Assembly (NCBI RefSeq): GCF_014217835.1
Contig: NZ_CP055263.1
Location: forward strand, 4,529,501-4,593,500
Direction: 5' to 3'
Source of the DNA: Metabacillus sp. KUDC1714
GTDB lineage: Bacteria; Bacillota; Bacilli; Bacillales; Bacillaceae
DNA: 64,000 nt
A model generated the notes under the pieces. It made no database searches. It was not told the DNA's origin and saw only the letters and a program-made list of their open reading frames with translations. Made by a program: the position numbers and the translations under genes. This document shows positions 46,705 through 56,156 of the stretch, one piece after another; the first letter of the stretch is position 1, and every line of letters starts with the position of its first letter.

Positions 46705-47385
46705 GTGTTTATTGCTAATGATAACCGAAATAATGGTTCAACAAGAAATTATATCTATCATACATTAAAAGAACAAATAATTACATTAACATTAGAACCA
46801 GGAACGAAAATATCTGAAAAAGAAGTGGCAGAGCAATTAAAGGTTAGTAGAACGCCTGTAAGAGAATCCTTCTTACAATTATCTCAAGAAGAGCTATTAG
46901 AAATTTACCCACAAAGAGGTACTTTTGTTTCACGAATAGATCTAGAACATGTTGAAGAATCGCGGTTTGTAAGAGAAAACATCGAAAAAGTGATTGTGAA
47001 ATTAGCATGTGAAAAATTAACTGATGATGATTTATTTCAATTACAAACCAATATTGCCATGCAAGAAACGTGTGAAAAAAAGGACAATCATGAAAAGTTA
47101 TTTGAATTAGATGATGACTTTCATAAAATTTTGTTTTCTGCATGTGGAAAAAATCGAACATGGAATATGCTTCAACTAATGAGTAGTCATTTTAAACGAC
47201 TTCGTTTGCTACGCTTATCTTCCTATTTAGATTGGAGTATTATCATTTCCCAGCACAAACAAATATTTGAATTAATTAATAAGAATGAACCAGATAAAGC
47301 TGAAGAAGTTATGTCCGAACATTTGCGTTTAGTCGTTTTTGAAAAGGAACTTTTAAAAGACCGTTATCCAACTTATTTTAAGTAA
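46705..47385 (+). CDS. GntR-family regulator with FCD domain
   Basis: A 226-residue transcriptional regulator. The winged helix-turn-helix (about 12-75) has IYHTLKEQIITLTLEPGTKISEKEVAEQL and VSRTPVRESFLQL, typical of the FadR/UxuR branch. The C-terminal FCD ligand domain shows DDDFHKILFSACG and a metal-binding His pattern. Relatives sense sugar acids such as gluconate or glucuronate. The GTG at 46705 is chosen because GGGGGGTGA precedes it; a longer frame from 46636 would run through the operator. It probably controls itself and the dehydrogenase at 45276 through identical palindromes. Confidence 0.88.
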   Translation: MFIANDNRNNGSTRNYIYHTLKEQIITLTLEPGTKISEKEVAEQLKVSRTPVRESFLQLSQEELLEIYPQRGTFVSRIDLEHVEESRFVRENIEKVIVKLACEKLTDDDLFQLQTNIAMQETCEKKDNHEKLFELDDDFHKILFSACGKNRTWNMLQLMSSHFKRLRLLRLSSYLDWSIIISQHKQIFELINKNEPDKAEEVMSEHLRLVVFEKELLKDRYPTYFK

Positions 47386-47440
47386 TATTAGAGATGTGTT
47401 AAGGAAAAAAATATCAATTTATGATTGGAATTGTCTAGTT

Positions 47441-47472
47441 GAAGGACTTCCTGTTTATGGGAGTCTTTTTTA
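47441..47472 (+). terminator. Terminator after the GntR gene
   Basis: GACTTCC (47445-47451) pairs with GGGAGTC (47459-47465), one wobble, T6 tail. Confidence 0.7.
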
Positions 47473-47680
47473 CGCTACCAAAAAATAACTAAGCCTATAG
47501 TCATAATTTTTAGTGGAAATTATTAGTCTTTATGAACTATATACTGTTTGAATAGTTGCTTAAATTATCCAATTTATTAAATATTTTCCCCCTTAAAAAA
47601 TGGTTATTTCAACAGAAAATTGTTATAGTAAGGTTACTACTATTTGTTACATAATTTGTAAAACGAAGGTCGGGGGCAAT

Positions 47681-49099
47681 ATGATTATTGATTCATCAAT
47701 TTATGAACAAGTGTTTATGCAATCGAGAATTCCACAAATTATTTTTGAGGATGGTTTTCATCATATCATTATTAATAAAGCGTTTTATGAGTTTCTCGGA
47801 TATACAAAAGAAGAGTGGCAAGAGCTATCAATAAAAGATATTTCTCATCCTGATGATTATGAGTTAGATTTGGATCTTTTTCATGAAATGGTTACAGGAC
47901 AACGACAATACTATCAAATGGAAAAAAGGTATTTTCATAAATCAGGGGAAGTTGTTTGGGGCTCGTTAAATGTTTCATTTATAAATGATCCAACACAAAA
48001 ACAACAATGTTTTTTGGCTCAAGTATTAGATATAACGGAACAAAAAAATCTTGAAAAGTTTCTGTCTAAAAAAGAACAAAAATATAGACTGCTTGCTGAA
48101 AATTCATCAGATGTCATTAATCTTCATTCGATGAATGGAAACTTTGTTTATATATCGCCATCGATTAAGCAAATACTTGGTTATGATCCTGAGGAGTTAA
48201 TTGATAAAACCCCATATACTATCATCCATCCAGAAGATATATCTGAAGTTAAAAAGAAGCATTCCGAGGTATTAACAAATACAGATCCAGTACTTACTAC
48301 TTATCGTGCACGTAAAAAAGATGGAATGTACATATGGATCGAATCAAATATGCGTTCTGTCTTAAATGAACAAACAGGTGAATCAGAAGGAATAATATCG
48401 GTTTCACGTGATATTGGTAAAAGGCTAGAAACGGATAATTTATTACGAAAATCTGATAAGCTAGCTGTTGTTGGTCAACTTGCTGCAGCAGTTGCTCATG
48501 AGATACGAAATCCGTTAACATCTGTAAAGGGATTTATGCAGCTTTTCTCTAATACAAAAGAATGTAACGAGGATTTTATAAAGATTGTGCTTGATGAATT
48601 AGATCGAGTCGAAGCGATTATCTCAGAGTTTTTAACAATGTCTCGTCCACATCAAGATAAATTTGAGCTAATAAAAGTGGATGAATTACTGAGGCAAGTG
48701 ATTCAGTTAAGTCAAACTCAGGCATTATTAATCAACAAAGAAATCAACTATACAGTAATTACAGAAATTCCTGTTATAAACGGTGATGCAAACTCATTAA
48801 AGCAAGTATTTATTAATATAATTCAGAATGCTTTAGATGCGCTTGATGAAAAAGGGAGTGTAACTGTTGAATTATCAGCTAGTGAATCTACTCTTTTCAT
48901 TCACATCATTGATAACGGTTGTGGTATTCCTGAAGAACGGTTAACTAATATTGGTGAACCATTTTATTCAACAAAAGAAAAAGGGACTGGACTTGGCTTG
49001 ATGACAAGCTTTAAAATTATTGAAAATCATAAGGGGAAGCTTAAAATTGAGTCAACAGTAGGTGAGGGAACGAGAGTCTCTATATCTTTACCTTTATAA
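47681..49099 (+). CDS. PAS-domain sensor histidine kinase (sporulation-kinase type)
   Basis: A 472-residue soluble kinase without membrane segments. Two PAS domains cover about 1-115 (NKAFYEFLGYTKEEWQ) and 125-255 (YISPSIKQILGYDPEEL, each followed by a PAC-like strand). The HisKA domain has phospho-acceptor H273 in VAHEIRNPLTSVKGF, the form that phosphorylates Spo0F in Bacillus KinA-E. The HATPase part has NIIQNALDAL, DNGCGIPEE and GTGLGL. No response regulator gene is adjacent, in line with a phosphorelay kinase. The ATG at 47681 follows GGGGG; an upstream frame from 47600 has no site. Confidence 0.88.
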   Translation: MIIDSSIYEQVFMQSRIPQIIFEDGFHHIIINKAFYEFLGYTKEEWQELSIKDISHPDDYELDLDLFHEMVTGQRQYYQMEKRYFHKSGEVVWGSLNVSFINDPTQKQQCFLAQVLDITEQKNLEKFLSKKEQKYRLLAENSSDVINLHSMNGNFVYISPSIKQILGYDPEELIDKTPYTIIHPEDISEVKKKHSEVLTNTDPVLTTYRARKKDGMYIWIESNMRSVLNEQTGESEGIISVSRDIGKRLETDNLLRKSDKLAVVGQLAAAVAHEIRNPLTSVKGFMQLFSNTKECNEDFIKIVLDELDRVEAIISEFLTMSRPHQDKFELIKVDELLRQVIQLSQTQALLINKEINYTVITEIPVINGDANSLKQVFINIIQNALDALDEKGSVTVELSASESTLFIHIIDNGCGIPEERLTNIGEPFYSTKEKGTGLGLMTSFKIIENHKGKLKIESTVGEGTRVSISLPL

Positions 49100-49172
49100 A
49101 TGCTAGTGATTCATTCTGTTAGTATAAGCCTTTTTAAACGTGATATAGTATTGTCTAAAAGAGGTGTTAAGA

Positions 49173-49388
49173 TTGTATTATGTTGTTTTAGATCTTGGGT
49201 GTGCAGAGTGTGGAGAAAGCTCAAATATACTGGGCATCTTTACCTCGATTGAGCAAGCTAAAAAAGCTGTCAATGAATACAAGGAAAAAAATCGATTAGA
49301 TGAATATTCAGACCACGAATTCTTCATATACAAAATAGATCAATTGGATAAAATTTATCATAACAGTTTTGAACATCTTGTAGAATAA
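49173..49388 (+). CDS. Small Cys-pair protein of unknown function
   Basis: A 71-residue acidic protein starting with a TTG seven bases after AGAGGTG; a GTG at 49164 lies inside that ribosome site. It has a CAEC pair near residue 14 and the helix SIEQAKKAVNEYKEKNRLDEY. I do not recognise a family. It sits 54 bases before another small Cys-rich gene. Confidence 0.6.
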   Translation: MYYVVLDLGCAECGESSNILGIFTSIEQAKKAVNEYKEKNRLDEYSDHEFFIYKIDQLDKIYHNSFEHLVE

Positions 49389-49442
49389 ATGAAACAATCA
49401 ACCTTTTTGATCATATATTGATTGAAAAAGGGGTTTCGCTTA

Positions 49443-49580
49443 ATGGAAAAATACTATTGCTCAAAATGTATGATTCTTAATGATGAAAATAATTCTTGTG
49501 TACAATGCGGAAATCAAGAATTAAAACGTATTTCAATAAGTGTGCAGCAGCAACATTCGAAATATATAGTGGAAGAATAA
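49443..49580 (+). CDS. 45-residue zinc-ribbon-like protein
   Basis: The chain holds YYCSKCMILN and SCVQCGNQ, a CxxC...CxxC arrangement that could bind zinc. The ATG follows AAAAGGGG. No family is recognised. It lies between the kinase and the spore gene cluster, in one direction with the previous small gene, and a terminator directly follows. Confidence 0.6.
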   Translation: MEKYYCSKCMILNDENNSCVQCGNQELKRISISVQQQHSKYIVEE

Positions 49581-49611
49581 AATGACAGCATAAATCGCTG
49601 TCATTTTTTAT
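49581..49611 (+). terminator. Terminator
   Basis: AATGACAGC (49581-49589) and GCTGTCATT (49597-49605) are perfect complements, with T on the right. Confidence 0.85.
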
Positions 49612-49704
49612 TTGGAGAAGTGATTCACGAGGAATTGTGTAGTTGAGATACTAGCTTAAGAAGGGTTAATGGCTGACTGGAGAAGCAAGCGGTTACTTTT
49701 TTTG

Positions 49705-50118
49705 TCAGCCAACTATATGAATTGTAGTTCTTTTTTGAGCACAACTACAATTTTTAGCTATTTTTATTTCTAAAATTCCATGGCTGAATGATGCAAAAAT
49801 CTCTTTATCTTCTATTGAATAAGGTAGTGTAATTGTCCTTGCGATTTCCTCATTGTTTTTCTCTTCCTCATTTTGATTACATACATTAGATTGAATGGAA
49901 ATCTTTATTTTTTCTATACATGTAGTAATTTGAATATCTTCTTTTTTCTTTGTTTCTCCAAGCTCAGCTTCAATTATAAACTCCTCGCTTGTTTCAAATA
50001 AGTCGACTCGAAATGTGTGCTCATCCAGTAAGCTAGTAAACGGGTCTGTAAAAAACTGTGTCATCCATTCTTCAATCCCATTAATATTCATTGGATTTGA
50101 ACACTTTCTAATATTCAT
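49705..50118 (-). CDS. cotM: Spore coat Hsp20-like protein CotM
   Basis: A 137-residue protein with an alpha-crystallin/Hsp20 core: FRVDLFETSEEFIIEAELGE, then ITLPYSIEDKEIFASFSHGILEIKI near the C-terminus. It corresponds in position to CotM of B. subtilis, an outer coat protein upstream of sspP, sspO and citB. A polar insertion (NEEEKNNEE) interrupts the core. The start at 50118 follows GGAGG; the longer frame from 50154 lacks a site. A mother-cell sporulation promoter is expected but was not identified by eye. Confidence 0.8.
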   Translation of the reverse strand: MNIRKCSNPMNINGIEEWMTQFFTDPFTSLLDEHTFRVDLFETSEEFIIEAELGETKKKEDIQITTCIEKIKISIQSNVCNQNEEEKNNEEIARTITLPYSIEDKEIFASFSHGILEIKIAKNCSCAQKRTTIHIVG

Positions 50119-50297
50119 GAAAATTGACCTCCATAGAACTGAAACTTCCTTCACTTATGAATGTTTTTAACCCCTTTAACCAATAAGGTATTCAAGATTA
50201 TTTTTTTTGTGAAAGTTTTTGTCCTATGGAAAGGTAATTAAATGGAAAATTGTATAATTAATAAACCATAAAAAAAGAAATGGGGCTAGCCCATTCC

Positions 50298-50444
50298 TTA
50301 CATATCGTGCCCTTGGTTATGCTTTTGACGAGTATGGTTCGCATTTTTAACTTTCTTAGAACCATCTAAAGGTTCTGGTTGTCCTGGATTATTCCCTTTA
50401 GGTGCGTTTTTTCGCATATCTTTACCTGTGTTTTTATTAGTCAT
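50298..50444 (-). CDS. sspP: Small acid-soluble spore protein P
   Basis: A 48-residue basic protein almost identical in pattern to B. subtilis Ssp[32 protein letters not shown] and NHTRQKHN. It is a minor SASP of the spore core. The ATG at 50444 has GGAGG at a normal distance, while an in-frame ATG two codons upstream is too close. It is followed by cotM on the same strand. Confidence 0.93.
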   Translation of the reverse strand: MTNKNTGKDMRKNAPKGNNPGQPEPLDGSKKVKNANHTRQKHNQGHDM

Positions 50445-50573
50445 TGTCATCCCTCCTATCATTAGAATGAGTTAAATTCTTAAAAACATTCTTATATTAC
50501 AATGAATATTTTTAGAAATAAAAGGCATACTAACAGATGGTTTTATACATGAATTGAAGGAGTGTGTTGATTT

Positions 50574-50837
50574 ATGCCATATAATAAGGACGAGCAACAA
50601 GCTTTTCAAGCAGCACAGCAAGGGGCGACTGAAGCTTTTGATTCGTATGAGAGTATCGTAAAAGATAGTGCTGACTACGGGGCACAGCTTAAACATTTAA
50701 CAGAAGAAGTAAATGAAGCTTATCAACAAATTAATAATGCACTTGAAAATGCATCTGAAACACAAAGACAACGTCTTGAACAATATCAACAGGATCTTCA
50801 AAAAATCGTTAATGATGTGAATCAAACAGACATATAA
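50574..50837 (+). CDS. Small coiled-coil protein between sspP and sspO
   Basis: An 87-residue acidic, Gln-rich helical protein (QAFQAAQQGATEAFDSYES, then heptad-like LKHLTEEVNEAYQQINNALENA). I recognise no family. It starts 9 bases after AAGGAG and ends at a strong bidirectional terminator. Its orientation is opposite to the flanking spore protein genes, so it is an insertion in the conserved sspO-sspP interval. A sporulation role is only a guess from place. Confidence 0.7.
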   Translation: MPYNKDEQQAFQAAQQGATEAFDSYESIVKDSADYGAQLKHLTEEVNEAYQQINNALENASETQRQRLEQYQQDLQKIVNDVNQTDI

Positions 50838-50852
50838 GCACAACAACAATTT

Positions 50853-50881
50853 AAAAACGACGGAGGATCCGTCGTTTTTTG
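50853..50881. terminator. Bidirectional terminator
   Basis: AAAACGACGGA (50854-50864) and TCCGTCGTTTT (50868-50878). It serves the plus gene at 50574 and minus sspO. Confidence 0.88.
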
Positions 50882-50905
50882 TCGTAAAGAAATAAACATT
50901 ATATC

Positions 50906-51055
50906 TTATTGATTTTTTTTGCGTTTTTTATTATTCTGTCTTTGCTTAGCTGTTAATGGTTCATTTTGAAGCTCTTCATTGTAGCCTGCACCAACACCTT
51001 GAGCACTTGCATCATTCATACCCATTCTCACGTGATTTGCTTTACGTTTAGCCAT
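50906..51055 (-). CDS. sspO: Small acid-soluble spore protein O
   Basis: A 49-residue basic minor SASP. Sequence pattern [27 protein letters not shown] and [10 protein letters not shown] matches B. subtilis SspO (CotK). It is divergent from citB, as in B. subtilis. Confidence 0.93.
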   Translation of the reverse strand: MAKRKANHVRMGMNDASAQGVGAGYNEELQNEPLTAKQRQNNKKRKKNQ

Positions 51056-51207
51056 AAGATCACTTCACCCCCTATAACAGATATCTTGTCTCAAATAACA
51101 ATGAACCATTAAACCAAATTAAGTAAAAAATAATAAAAAATTTTAAAGTTTTTATGTTATTTCGTTCAAAATTTGATATAGTAAAAAAGTAAAACTAGTA
51201 CGCTTTC

Positions 51208-51222
51208 ATAAGAAAAACTTAT
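51208..51222. promoter_or_regulatory. CcpC-like dyad 1 upstream of citB
   Basis: ATAAGAAAAACTTAT resembles the ATAA...TTAT dyads bound by CcpC, the citrate-responsive repressor of citB in Bacillus. Confidence 0.55.
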
Positions 51223-51229
51223 ACATATC

Positions 51230-51247
51230 AATAACATCATTGTTATT
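51230..51247. promoter_or_regulatory. CcpC-like dyad 2 upstream of citB
   Basis: AATAACATCATTGTTATT, a perfect 6-bp-arm dyad, eight bases after dyad 1, about 110 bases before citB. Confidence 0.55.
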
Positions 51248-51354
51248 TACTTATGTTACTAGTTGTATTAAGATTGAATTGTGAGAAAGTTTAAAAATGG
51301 GGTACCATCCTTCGACAAGAGTCGATCTTGATCTTAATTAGGGGGAAATTGTTA

Positions 51355-54081
51355 ATGACTAATCAAGTAACAACAAGCAAAGATGCTTTCCAAGCGCGTA
51401 AAAGCTTTACGGTCAATGGAAAGACGTACAACTACTATTCTTTACAAGCATTAGAAGATGCAGGAATTGGTAACGTTTCACGCTTGCCATATTCAGTTAA
51501 AGTTCTTTTAGAATCTGTTTTACGTCAAGTAGACGGCAGAGTTATCACAAAAGAACATGTTGAAAACTTAGCGAAATGGGGAACTTCTGAGCAAAAAGAT
51601 ATCGACGTTCCGTTCAAACCATCTCGTGTAATTTTACAAGACTTTACAGGTGTACCAGCTGTTGTTGATTTAGCTTCTTTACGAAAAGCAATGGCAGATT
51701 TAGGTGGAGACCCTGATAAAATTAATCCTGAAATTCCAGTTGACTTAGTAATTGACCACTCTGTACAGGTTGACAAAGCTGGAACAATGGATTCATTACA
51801 GTTCAATATGGAGCTTGAATTTGAACGTAATGCAGAACGTTATAAATTCCTAAGCTGGGCTAAAAAATCATTTGATAACTACCGTGCTGTACCACCTGCA
51901 ACTGGTATTGTTCACCAAGTTAACTTAGAGTATTTAGCAAATGTAGTTCATGCAGTAGAAAATGAAAATGGAGAATTTGAAGCATTCCCAGATTCTTTAG
52001 TTGGTACTGACTCACATACAACGATGATCAATGGTATTGGTGTTCTTGGTTGGGGTGTTGGTGGTATCGAAGCTGAAGCAGGTATGCTAGGGCAACCTTC
52101 ATATTTCCCAGTTCCTGAAGTTATCGGTGTGAAATTAACAGGAGAACTTCCAAATGGTACAACTGCAACTGACTTAGCATTAAAAGTTACTCAAGTTTTA
52201 CGTCAACAAGGTGTTGTTGGTAAATTTGTTGAGTTCTTTGGTCCTGGTGTAGCGCAACTTCCACTTGCAGATAGAGCTACTATTGCAAACATGGCTCCTG
52301 AATACGGAGCAACTTGTGGATTCTTCCCTGTGGATGAAGAAGCTTTAAATTACATGCGTCTTACAGGTCGTACTGAAGAGCAAATTAAAATCGTTGGAGA
52401 TTATTGCAAAGCTAACGGCTTATTCTTCACGCCAGAAAATGAAGATCCAGATTTCACGAAAGTAGTAGAAATTGACCTTTCTGAAATTGAAGCAAATCTT
52501 TCTGGACCAAAACGTCCACAAGATTTAATTCCTTTATCAATGATGAAAGATACATTCCATAAACATTTAGTTGCTCCAGCTGGAAACCAAGGTTTTGGTT
52601 TAGAAGCAACTGAAATTAACAAAGAAATCACTGTGAAATTTAATAACGGTGAAGAAACAAACATGAAAACTGGTGCGATTGCGATTGCTGCGATTACTAG
52701 CTGTACGAATACATCAAACCCATACGTTTTAGTAGCTGCTGGTTTAGTTGCGAAAAAAGCAACTGAATTAGGAATGGAAGTGCCTAAATACGTAAAAACA
52801 TCATTAGCTCCTGGTTCTAAAGTTGTTACAGGATACTTAGAAAATTCAGGTCTTCTGCCACATTTAGAAAAACTAGGATTTAATCTTGTTGGTTATGGTT
52901 GTACAACATGTATCGGTAACTCTGGTCCACTTGCTGATGAGATCGAAGAAGCTGTTGCAGCAAACGATTTATTAGTAACATCTGTTTTATCAGGTAACCG
53001 TAACTTTGAAGGACGTATTCATCCACTAGTAAAAGGAAACTACCTTGCATCACCACCACTTGTTGTGGCATATGCTCTAGCTGGTACAGTTGATATAGAC
53101 TTACAAAGTGATTCTTTAGGTAAAGACAAAAATGGAAATGACGTATTCTTTAAAGATATCTGGCCAGAAACAGATGAAATTAACGAAGTTGTTAATAAAA
53201 CTGTTACACCTGAGTTATTCAGAAAAGAATATGAGCAAGTATTTGATGATAACGCTCGTTGGAACGAAATTGAAACAACTGATGAAGCGTTATATGTATG
53301 GGATGATTCATCAACATACATTCAAAACCCGCCATTCTTTGAAGGCTTAGAAGCTGAGCCTGGTAAAGTGGAAACTCTAAAGGATTTACGAATTGTTGCA
53401 AAATTCGGTGACTCTGTAACAACTGACCACATTTCACCTGCTGGTTCAATTGGTAAAGATACACCTGCTGGCCGTTACCTTCAAGATAATGGGGTAACAC
53501 CTAGAGAATTTAACTCTTATGGTTCTCGTCGTGGTAACCATGAAGTTATGATGAGAGGTACGTTTGCAAATATTCGTATCAAAAACCAAATTGCCCCTGG
53601 TACAGAAGGTGGTTACACAACTTACTGGCCAACAGGTGAAGTGAAATCAATTTATGATGCATGTATGGATTACAAGCAAGATGGTACAGGACTTGTTGTA
53701 TTGGCTGGTAAGGATTACGGAATGGGAAGTTCTCGTGACTGGGCAGCGAAAGGTACAAACCTTCTTGGAATTAAAACAGTTATTGCTGAAAGCTTTGAGC
53801 GTATTCACCGTAGTAACCTAGTGTTAATGGGTGTGCTTCCTCTTCAATTTAAAGATGGAGAAAATGCAGAAGTACTAGGACTTACTGGTAAAGAAGCGAT
53901 TGAAGTAACAATTGATGAAACTGTAAGACCACGTGATTTCGTTAAAGTTACCGCAACTGATGAAGCTGGTAACAAAAAAGAATTTGAAGTATTAGTTCGT
54001 TTTGACAGTGAAGTTGAAATTGATTACTACCGCCATGGTGGAATCCTTCAAATGGTATTACGTGACAAGTTAAAAGGCTAA
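51355..54081 (+). CDS. citB: Aconitate hydratase A (aconitase)
   Basis: It interconverts citrate and isocitrate in the TCA cycle; without its cluster it can bind mRNA (IRP-like). The 908 residues match AcnA/IRP1 enzymes. The [4Fe-4S] ligands are C450 (TSCTNTSNP), C516 and C519 ([11 protein letters not shown]). [25 protein letters not shown] and [14 protein letters not shown] motifs form the active site. The ATG at 51355 is used (MTNQVTT), after AGGGGG; an upstream frame begins at 51328. Two CcpC-like dyads lie upstream, as in B. subtilis. A FbpB-like iron-sparing gene follows 1.2 kb further on. Confidence 0.97.
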   Translation: MTNQVTTSKDAFQARKSFTVNGKTYNYYSLQALEDAGIGNVSRLPYSVKVLLESVLRQVDGRVITKEHVENLAKWGTSEQKDIDVPFKPSRVILQDFTGVPAVVDLASLRKAMADLGGDPDKINPEIPVDLVIDHSVQVDKAGTMDSLQFNMELEFERNAERYKFLSWAKKSFDNYRAVPPATGIVHQVNLEYLANVVHAVENENGEFEAFPDSLVGTDSHTTMINGIGVLGWGVGGIEAEAGMLGQPSYFPVPEVIGVKLTGELPNGTTATDLALKVTQVLRQQGVVGKFVEFFGPGVAQLPLADRATIANMAPEYGATCGFFPVDEEALNYMRLTGRTEEQIKIVGDYCKANGLFFTPENEDPDFTKVVEIDLSEIEANLSGPKRPQDLIPLSMMKDTFHKHLVAPAGNQGFGLEATEINKEITVKFNNGEETNMKTGAIAIAAITSCTNTSNPYVLVAAGLVAKKATELGMEVPKYVKTSLAPGSKVVTGYLENSGLLPHLEKLGFNLVGYGCTTCIGNSGPLADEIEEAVAANDLLVTSVLSGNRNFEGRIHPLVKGNYLASPPLVVAYALAGTVDIDLQSDSLGKDKNGNDVFFKDIWPETDEINEVVNKTVTPELFRKEYEQVFDDNARWNEIETTDEALYVWDDSSTYIQNPPFFEGLEAEPGKVETLKDLRIVAKFGDSVTTDHISPAGSIGKDTPAGRYLQDNGVTPREFNSYGSRRGNHEVMMRGTFANIRIKNQIAPGTEGGYTTYWPTGEVKSIYDACMDYKQDGTGLVVLAGKDYGMGSSRDWAAKGTNLLGIKTVIAESFERIHRSNLVLMGVLPLQFKDGENAEVLGLTGKEAIEVTIDETVRPRDFVKVTATDEAGNKKEFEVLVRFDSEVEIDYYRHGGILQMVLRDKLKG

Positions 54082-54090
54082 GCTTTATTT

Positions 54091-54118
54091 AAGGAACGGG
54101 TTTCCCGTTCCTTTTTTG
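54091..54118 (+). terminator. citB terminator
   Basis: AAGGAACGGG (54091-54100) and CCCGTTCCTT (54104-54113), then T run. Confidence 0.9.
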
Positions 54119-54215
54119 TGTCTAAAAAAAGAAACGAAGGCTAAATACGTTGTTCTTTCTAAGTTTCCATGATTAAATAGATGTAGAGAAAAATGGCATT
54201 ATGGGAGGTCCGTAT

Positions 54216-54626
54216 ATGTATGATGCTTTTCAAATAGGACCTTTTACATTACAGTACTATCTTATAGTTGTCCTATTTTCATTTTTAGTTACATATTATC
54301 TAATTGAAAGTTTGATAAAAGCATCTTTTGTAAAACAATTTATTCTCAAGCACTTTTGGACAGCTGCTTTACTAATTGTTATGACTTACAAATTTAGTAT
54401 TGTGTTGTTTCGACCTGATCTTTTATTAACGTTTAGTTGGTTATATCTTTCAGGAGGCCAAGATGGTTTTTATTTAGGTCTTGTTCTTAGTATCATTTAT
54501 TTATATTGGGTTGGGAAAAAAGAGAAAATCTCAGTTAAAGTCTTTATCTACTCAATTATGATCATGATTTTTAGTTATTTAGTTGTTTATCAACTGATAA
54601 AAATCATTGTTTTGTCTTTTGTTTAG
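54216..54626 (+). CDS. Small polytopic membrane protein upstream of yneN
   Basis: A 136-residue protein with about four membrane segments: after a short start (MYDAFQIGPFTLQYY) come segments near 16-35, 48-65, 83-102 and 110-134. The N-terminal IGPFTL and the later SGGQDGFYLGL recall the Lgt (prolipoprotein transferase) fold, but the chain is half that size and lacks its catalytic Arg/His motifs. The role is unknown. It is 17 bases before the thiol-disulfide protein, so the two likely act together. GGGAGG lies ten bases before the ATG. Confidence 0.65.
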   Translation: MYDAFQIGPFTLQYYLIVVLFSFLVTYYLIESLIKASFVKQFILKHFWTAALLIVMTYKFSIVLFRPDLLLTFSWLYLSGGQDGFYLGLVLSIIYLYWVGKKEKISVKVFIYSIMIMIFSYLVVYQLIKIIVLSFV

Positions 54627-54643
54627 GAGGTTTATTTAATCAA

Positions 54644-55153
54644 ATGAAGAAAATATTAGCTATTTCAATTTTAGTTTTTTTAATTGGTTATGCGGTTTAT
54701 AATGCTATAAATCCGAATGATGCTAAAGTGGGTGTTTCAGAGGGGAATGCAGCACCAGACTTTGAATTAACGACCCTAGATGGGGAAAAAGTGAGTTTAT
54801 CAAGTCTACAAGGTAAGAAGGTTATTCTTAATTTTTGGGCAACATGGTGCCCTCCTTGTCGCTCTGAAATGCCAGATATGCAGAAAATACAAGAAGATTA
54901 TAATGACGAAGTTGTTATTGCAGCTGTAAACCTGACTAGTTCAGAAAAAAACGTGGAAACTGTAAAGAATTTTGTTGAAGAACTGGAATTATCGTTCCCA
55001 GTATTATTAGATGAAAAAGGGAAAATAAATAACCAATATGAAGTAATGTCTTACCCAACATCCTATATTATTGATGAAAATGGAATCATTGGTACAAAAT
55101 TTGTAGGTGCGATGACATATGAACAAATGGAGGATTTTCTTAAATCTAACTAA
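54644..55153 (+). CDS. yneN: Membrane-anchored thiol-disulfide oxidoreductase (YneN/ResA-like)
   Basis: A 169-residue thioredoxin-fold protein with an N-terminal membrane anchor (about 3-16, ILAISILVFLIGYAV) and an exported domain. The redox motif is WATWCPPC (C69, C72), typical of ResA/TlpA proteins that reduce cytochrome or other disulfides outside the membrane. The cis-Pro motif SYPTSY is present. Position after citB matches B. subtilis yneN. The target protein is unknown; the preceding membrane protein is a candidate partner. Confidence 0.9.
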   Translation: MKKILAISILVFLIGYAVYNAINPNDAKVGVSEGNAAPDFELTTLDGEKVSLSSLQGKKVILNFWATWCPPCRSEMPDMQKIQEDYNDEVVIAAVNLTSSEKNVETVKNFVEELELSFPVLLDEKGKINNQYEVMSYPTSYIIDENGIIGTKFVGAMTYEQMEDFLKSN

Positions 55154-55182
55154 GATCGAGATATTTATCTCGGTCTTTTTTT
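55154..55182 (+). terminator. Terminator after yneN
   Basis: GATCGAGATA pairs with TATCTCGGTC, followed by T7. Confidence 0.85.
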
Positions 55183-55298
55183 ACATTTACACTCTTATCA
55201 CAATTATCTATATCGTGCCACTTTCGTTTATTTTCTAAAAATTGTACTAAATGGTTTAATAATTGGACATCCTTTTATAAACATAAAGAGAGGTGATC

Positions 55299-55433
55299 AT
55301 GATGAGAAAGAGTAGAAAGAGATCATTTGAAGAATTAGTCTTAGAAAATAAAGAGCAACTTTTAAAGGACCAAGAAGCCCTTGAGAGAATTGAGGAGCGC
55401 TGGGAGCAAAGAATGCTAAAGAAATTAGATTAA
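55299..55433 (+). CDS. FbpB-family small basic protein
   Basis: A 44-residue protein, MMRKSRKRSFEELVLENKEQ then a helix with IEERWEQRMLKKLD. The RKRSFEELV..NK start and charged helix are characteristic of the Fur-regulated basic protein B family, proposed RNA chaperones that act with the sRNA FsrA to lower iron-rich enzymes such as aconitase in iron shortage. I see no clear Fur box here. The ribosome site is GAGGTGA. Presence near citB is notable because citB mRNA is one of the known targets. Confidence 0.7.
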   Translation: MMRKSRKRSFEELVLENKEQLLKDQEALERIEERWEQRMLKKLD

Positions 55434-55497
55434 CAAGCTTTTCTAGTCATTTATTGTCTTATATAGGGACAACCTATTCTTTGAGGAGGCGATAACT

Positions 55498-55641
55498 ATG
55501 ACAAATTCAGATATGAAGCAATCCCATTATGCTCCAAGTCACATCGGAACAAAATCAAAAGGATTTGGAAATAATAAAGGTAAAAAAATGCAAGATACAT
55601 CCGGCAAGCATGCTCAGGTTATGCAAACTAAAGGAGAGTAA
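55498..55641 (+). CDS. sspN: Small acid-soluble spore protein N
   Basis: A 47-residue minor SASP: YAPSHIGTKSKGFG, NKGKKMQDTSGKH and the ending QTKGE match SspN of Bacillus. The ATG follows GAGGAGG. It precedes tlp, with which it forms a forespore transcript in B. subtilis. Confidence 0.9.
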   Translation: MTNSDMKQSHYAPSHIGTKSKGFGNNKGKKMQDTSGKHAQVMQTKGE

Positions 55642-55745
55642 TCTCTACTCTACATTTAACATAAAAATTCGTGTTTAAAAACTCCTTTTATATAGCAGAC
55701 TAAAGTTGTTATTTTGTAAGCTAACCATGAAAGGATATGATAACG

Positions 55746-55991
55746 ATGACAAAACAAAATCGACCAAACCCGGACGATCGTACAGACAATGTAGAAAAGT
55801 TACAAAGCATGGTTCAAAACACAATTGAAAACATTGAGGAAGCACAAGACACACTTCAATTTGCTTCTGCTGAAGAACGTGAAAGAATAGAAGCGAAAAA
55901 CCTTCGTCGTGAGGAAAGTATTAATGCTTTGCGTGAAGAAATTAAAGATGAAGCTCAAGCACGTGAAAACGGATATCGTCACGATCAATAA
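55746..55991 (+). CDS. tlp: Small acid-soluble spore protein Tlp
   Basis: An 81-residue helical protein of the spore core: MTKQNRPNPDDRTDNVEKLQ, then VQNTIENIEEAQ and the end ENGYRHDQ match Tlp. The ATG at 55746 is preferred over one at 55737, which is too near AAAGGA and would add three residues not seen in relatives. Tlp is called thioredoxin-like but has no redox Cys. It follows sspN by 104 bases. Confidence 0.93.
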   Translation: MTKQNRPNPDDRTDNVEKLQSMVQNTIENIEEAQDTLQFASAEERERIEAKNLRREESINALREEIKDEAQARENGYRHDQ

Positions 55992-56019
55992 ATCAGGCAT
56001 TTTGCCTGGTTTTTTTTAT
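55992..56019 (+). terminator. tlp terminator
   Basis: ATCAGGCA pairs with TGCCTGGT, followed by T7. Confidence 0.85.
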
Positions 56020-56156
56020 AGTAAAAATAACAAAAAACTTTGCAAGATTTTTTAACAGACCTAATAAGTCTTTTTCATTCAATATCAAAATTGTGTATGA
56101 TATGATGGTTAGAAGAATTACTAAGAGCTACAATTGTGCAACAAGGAGAGAATAAC

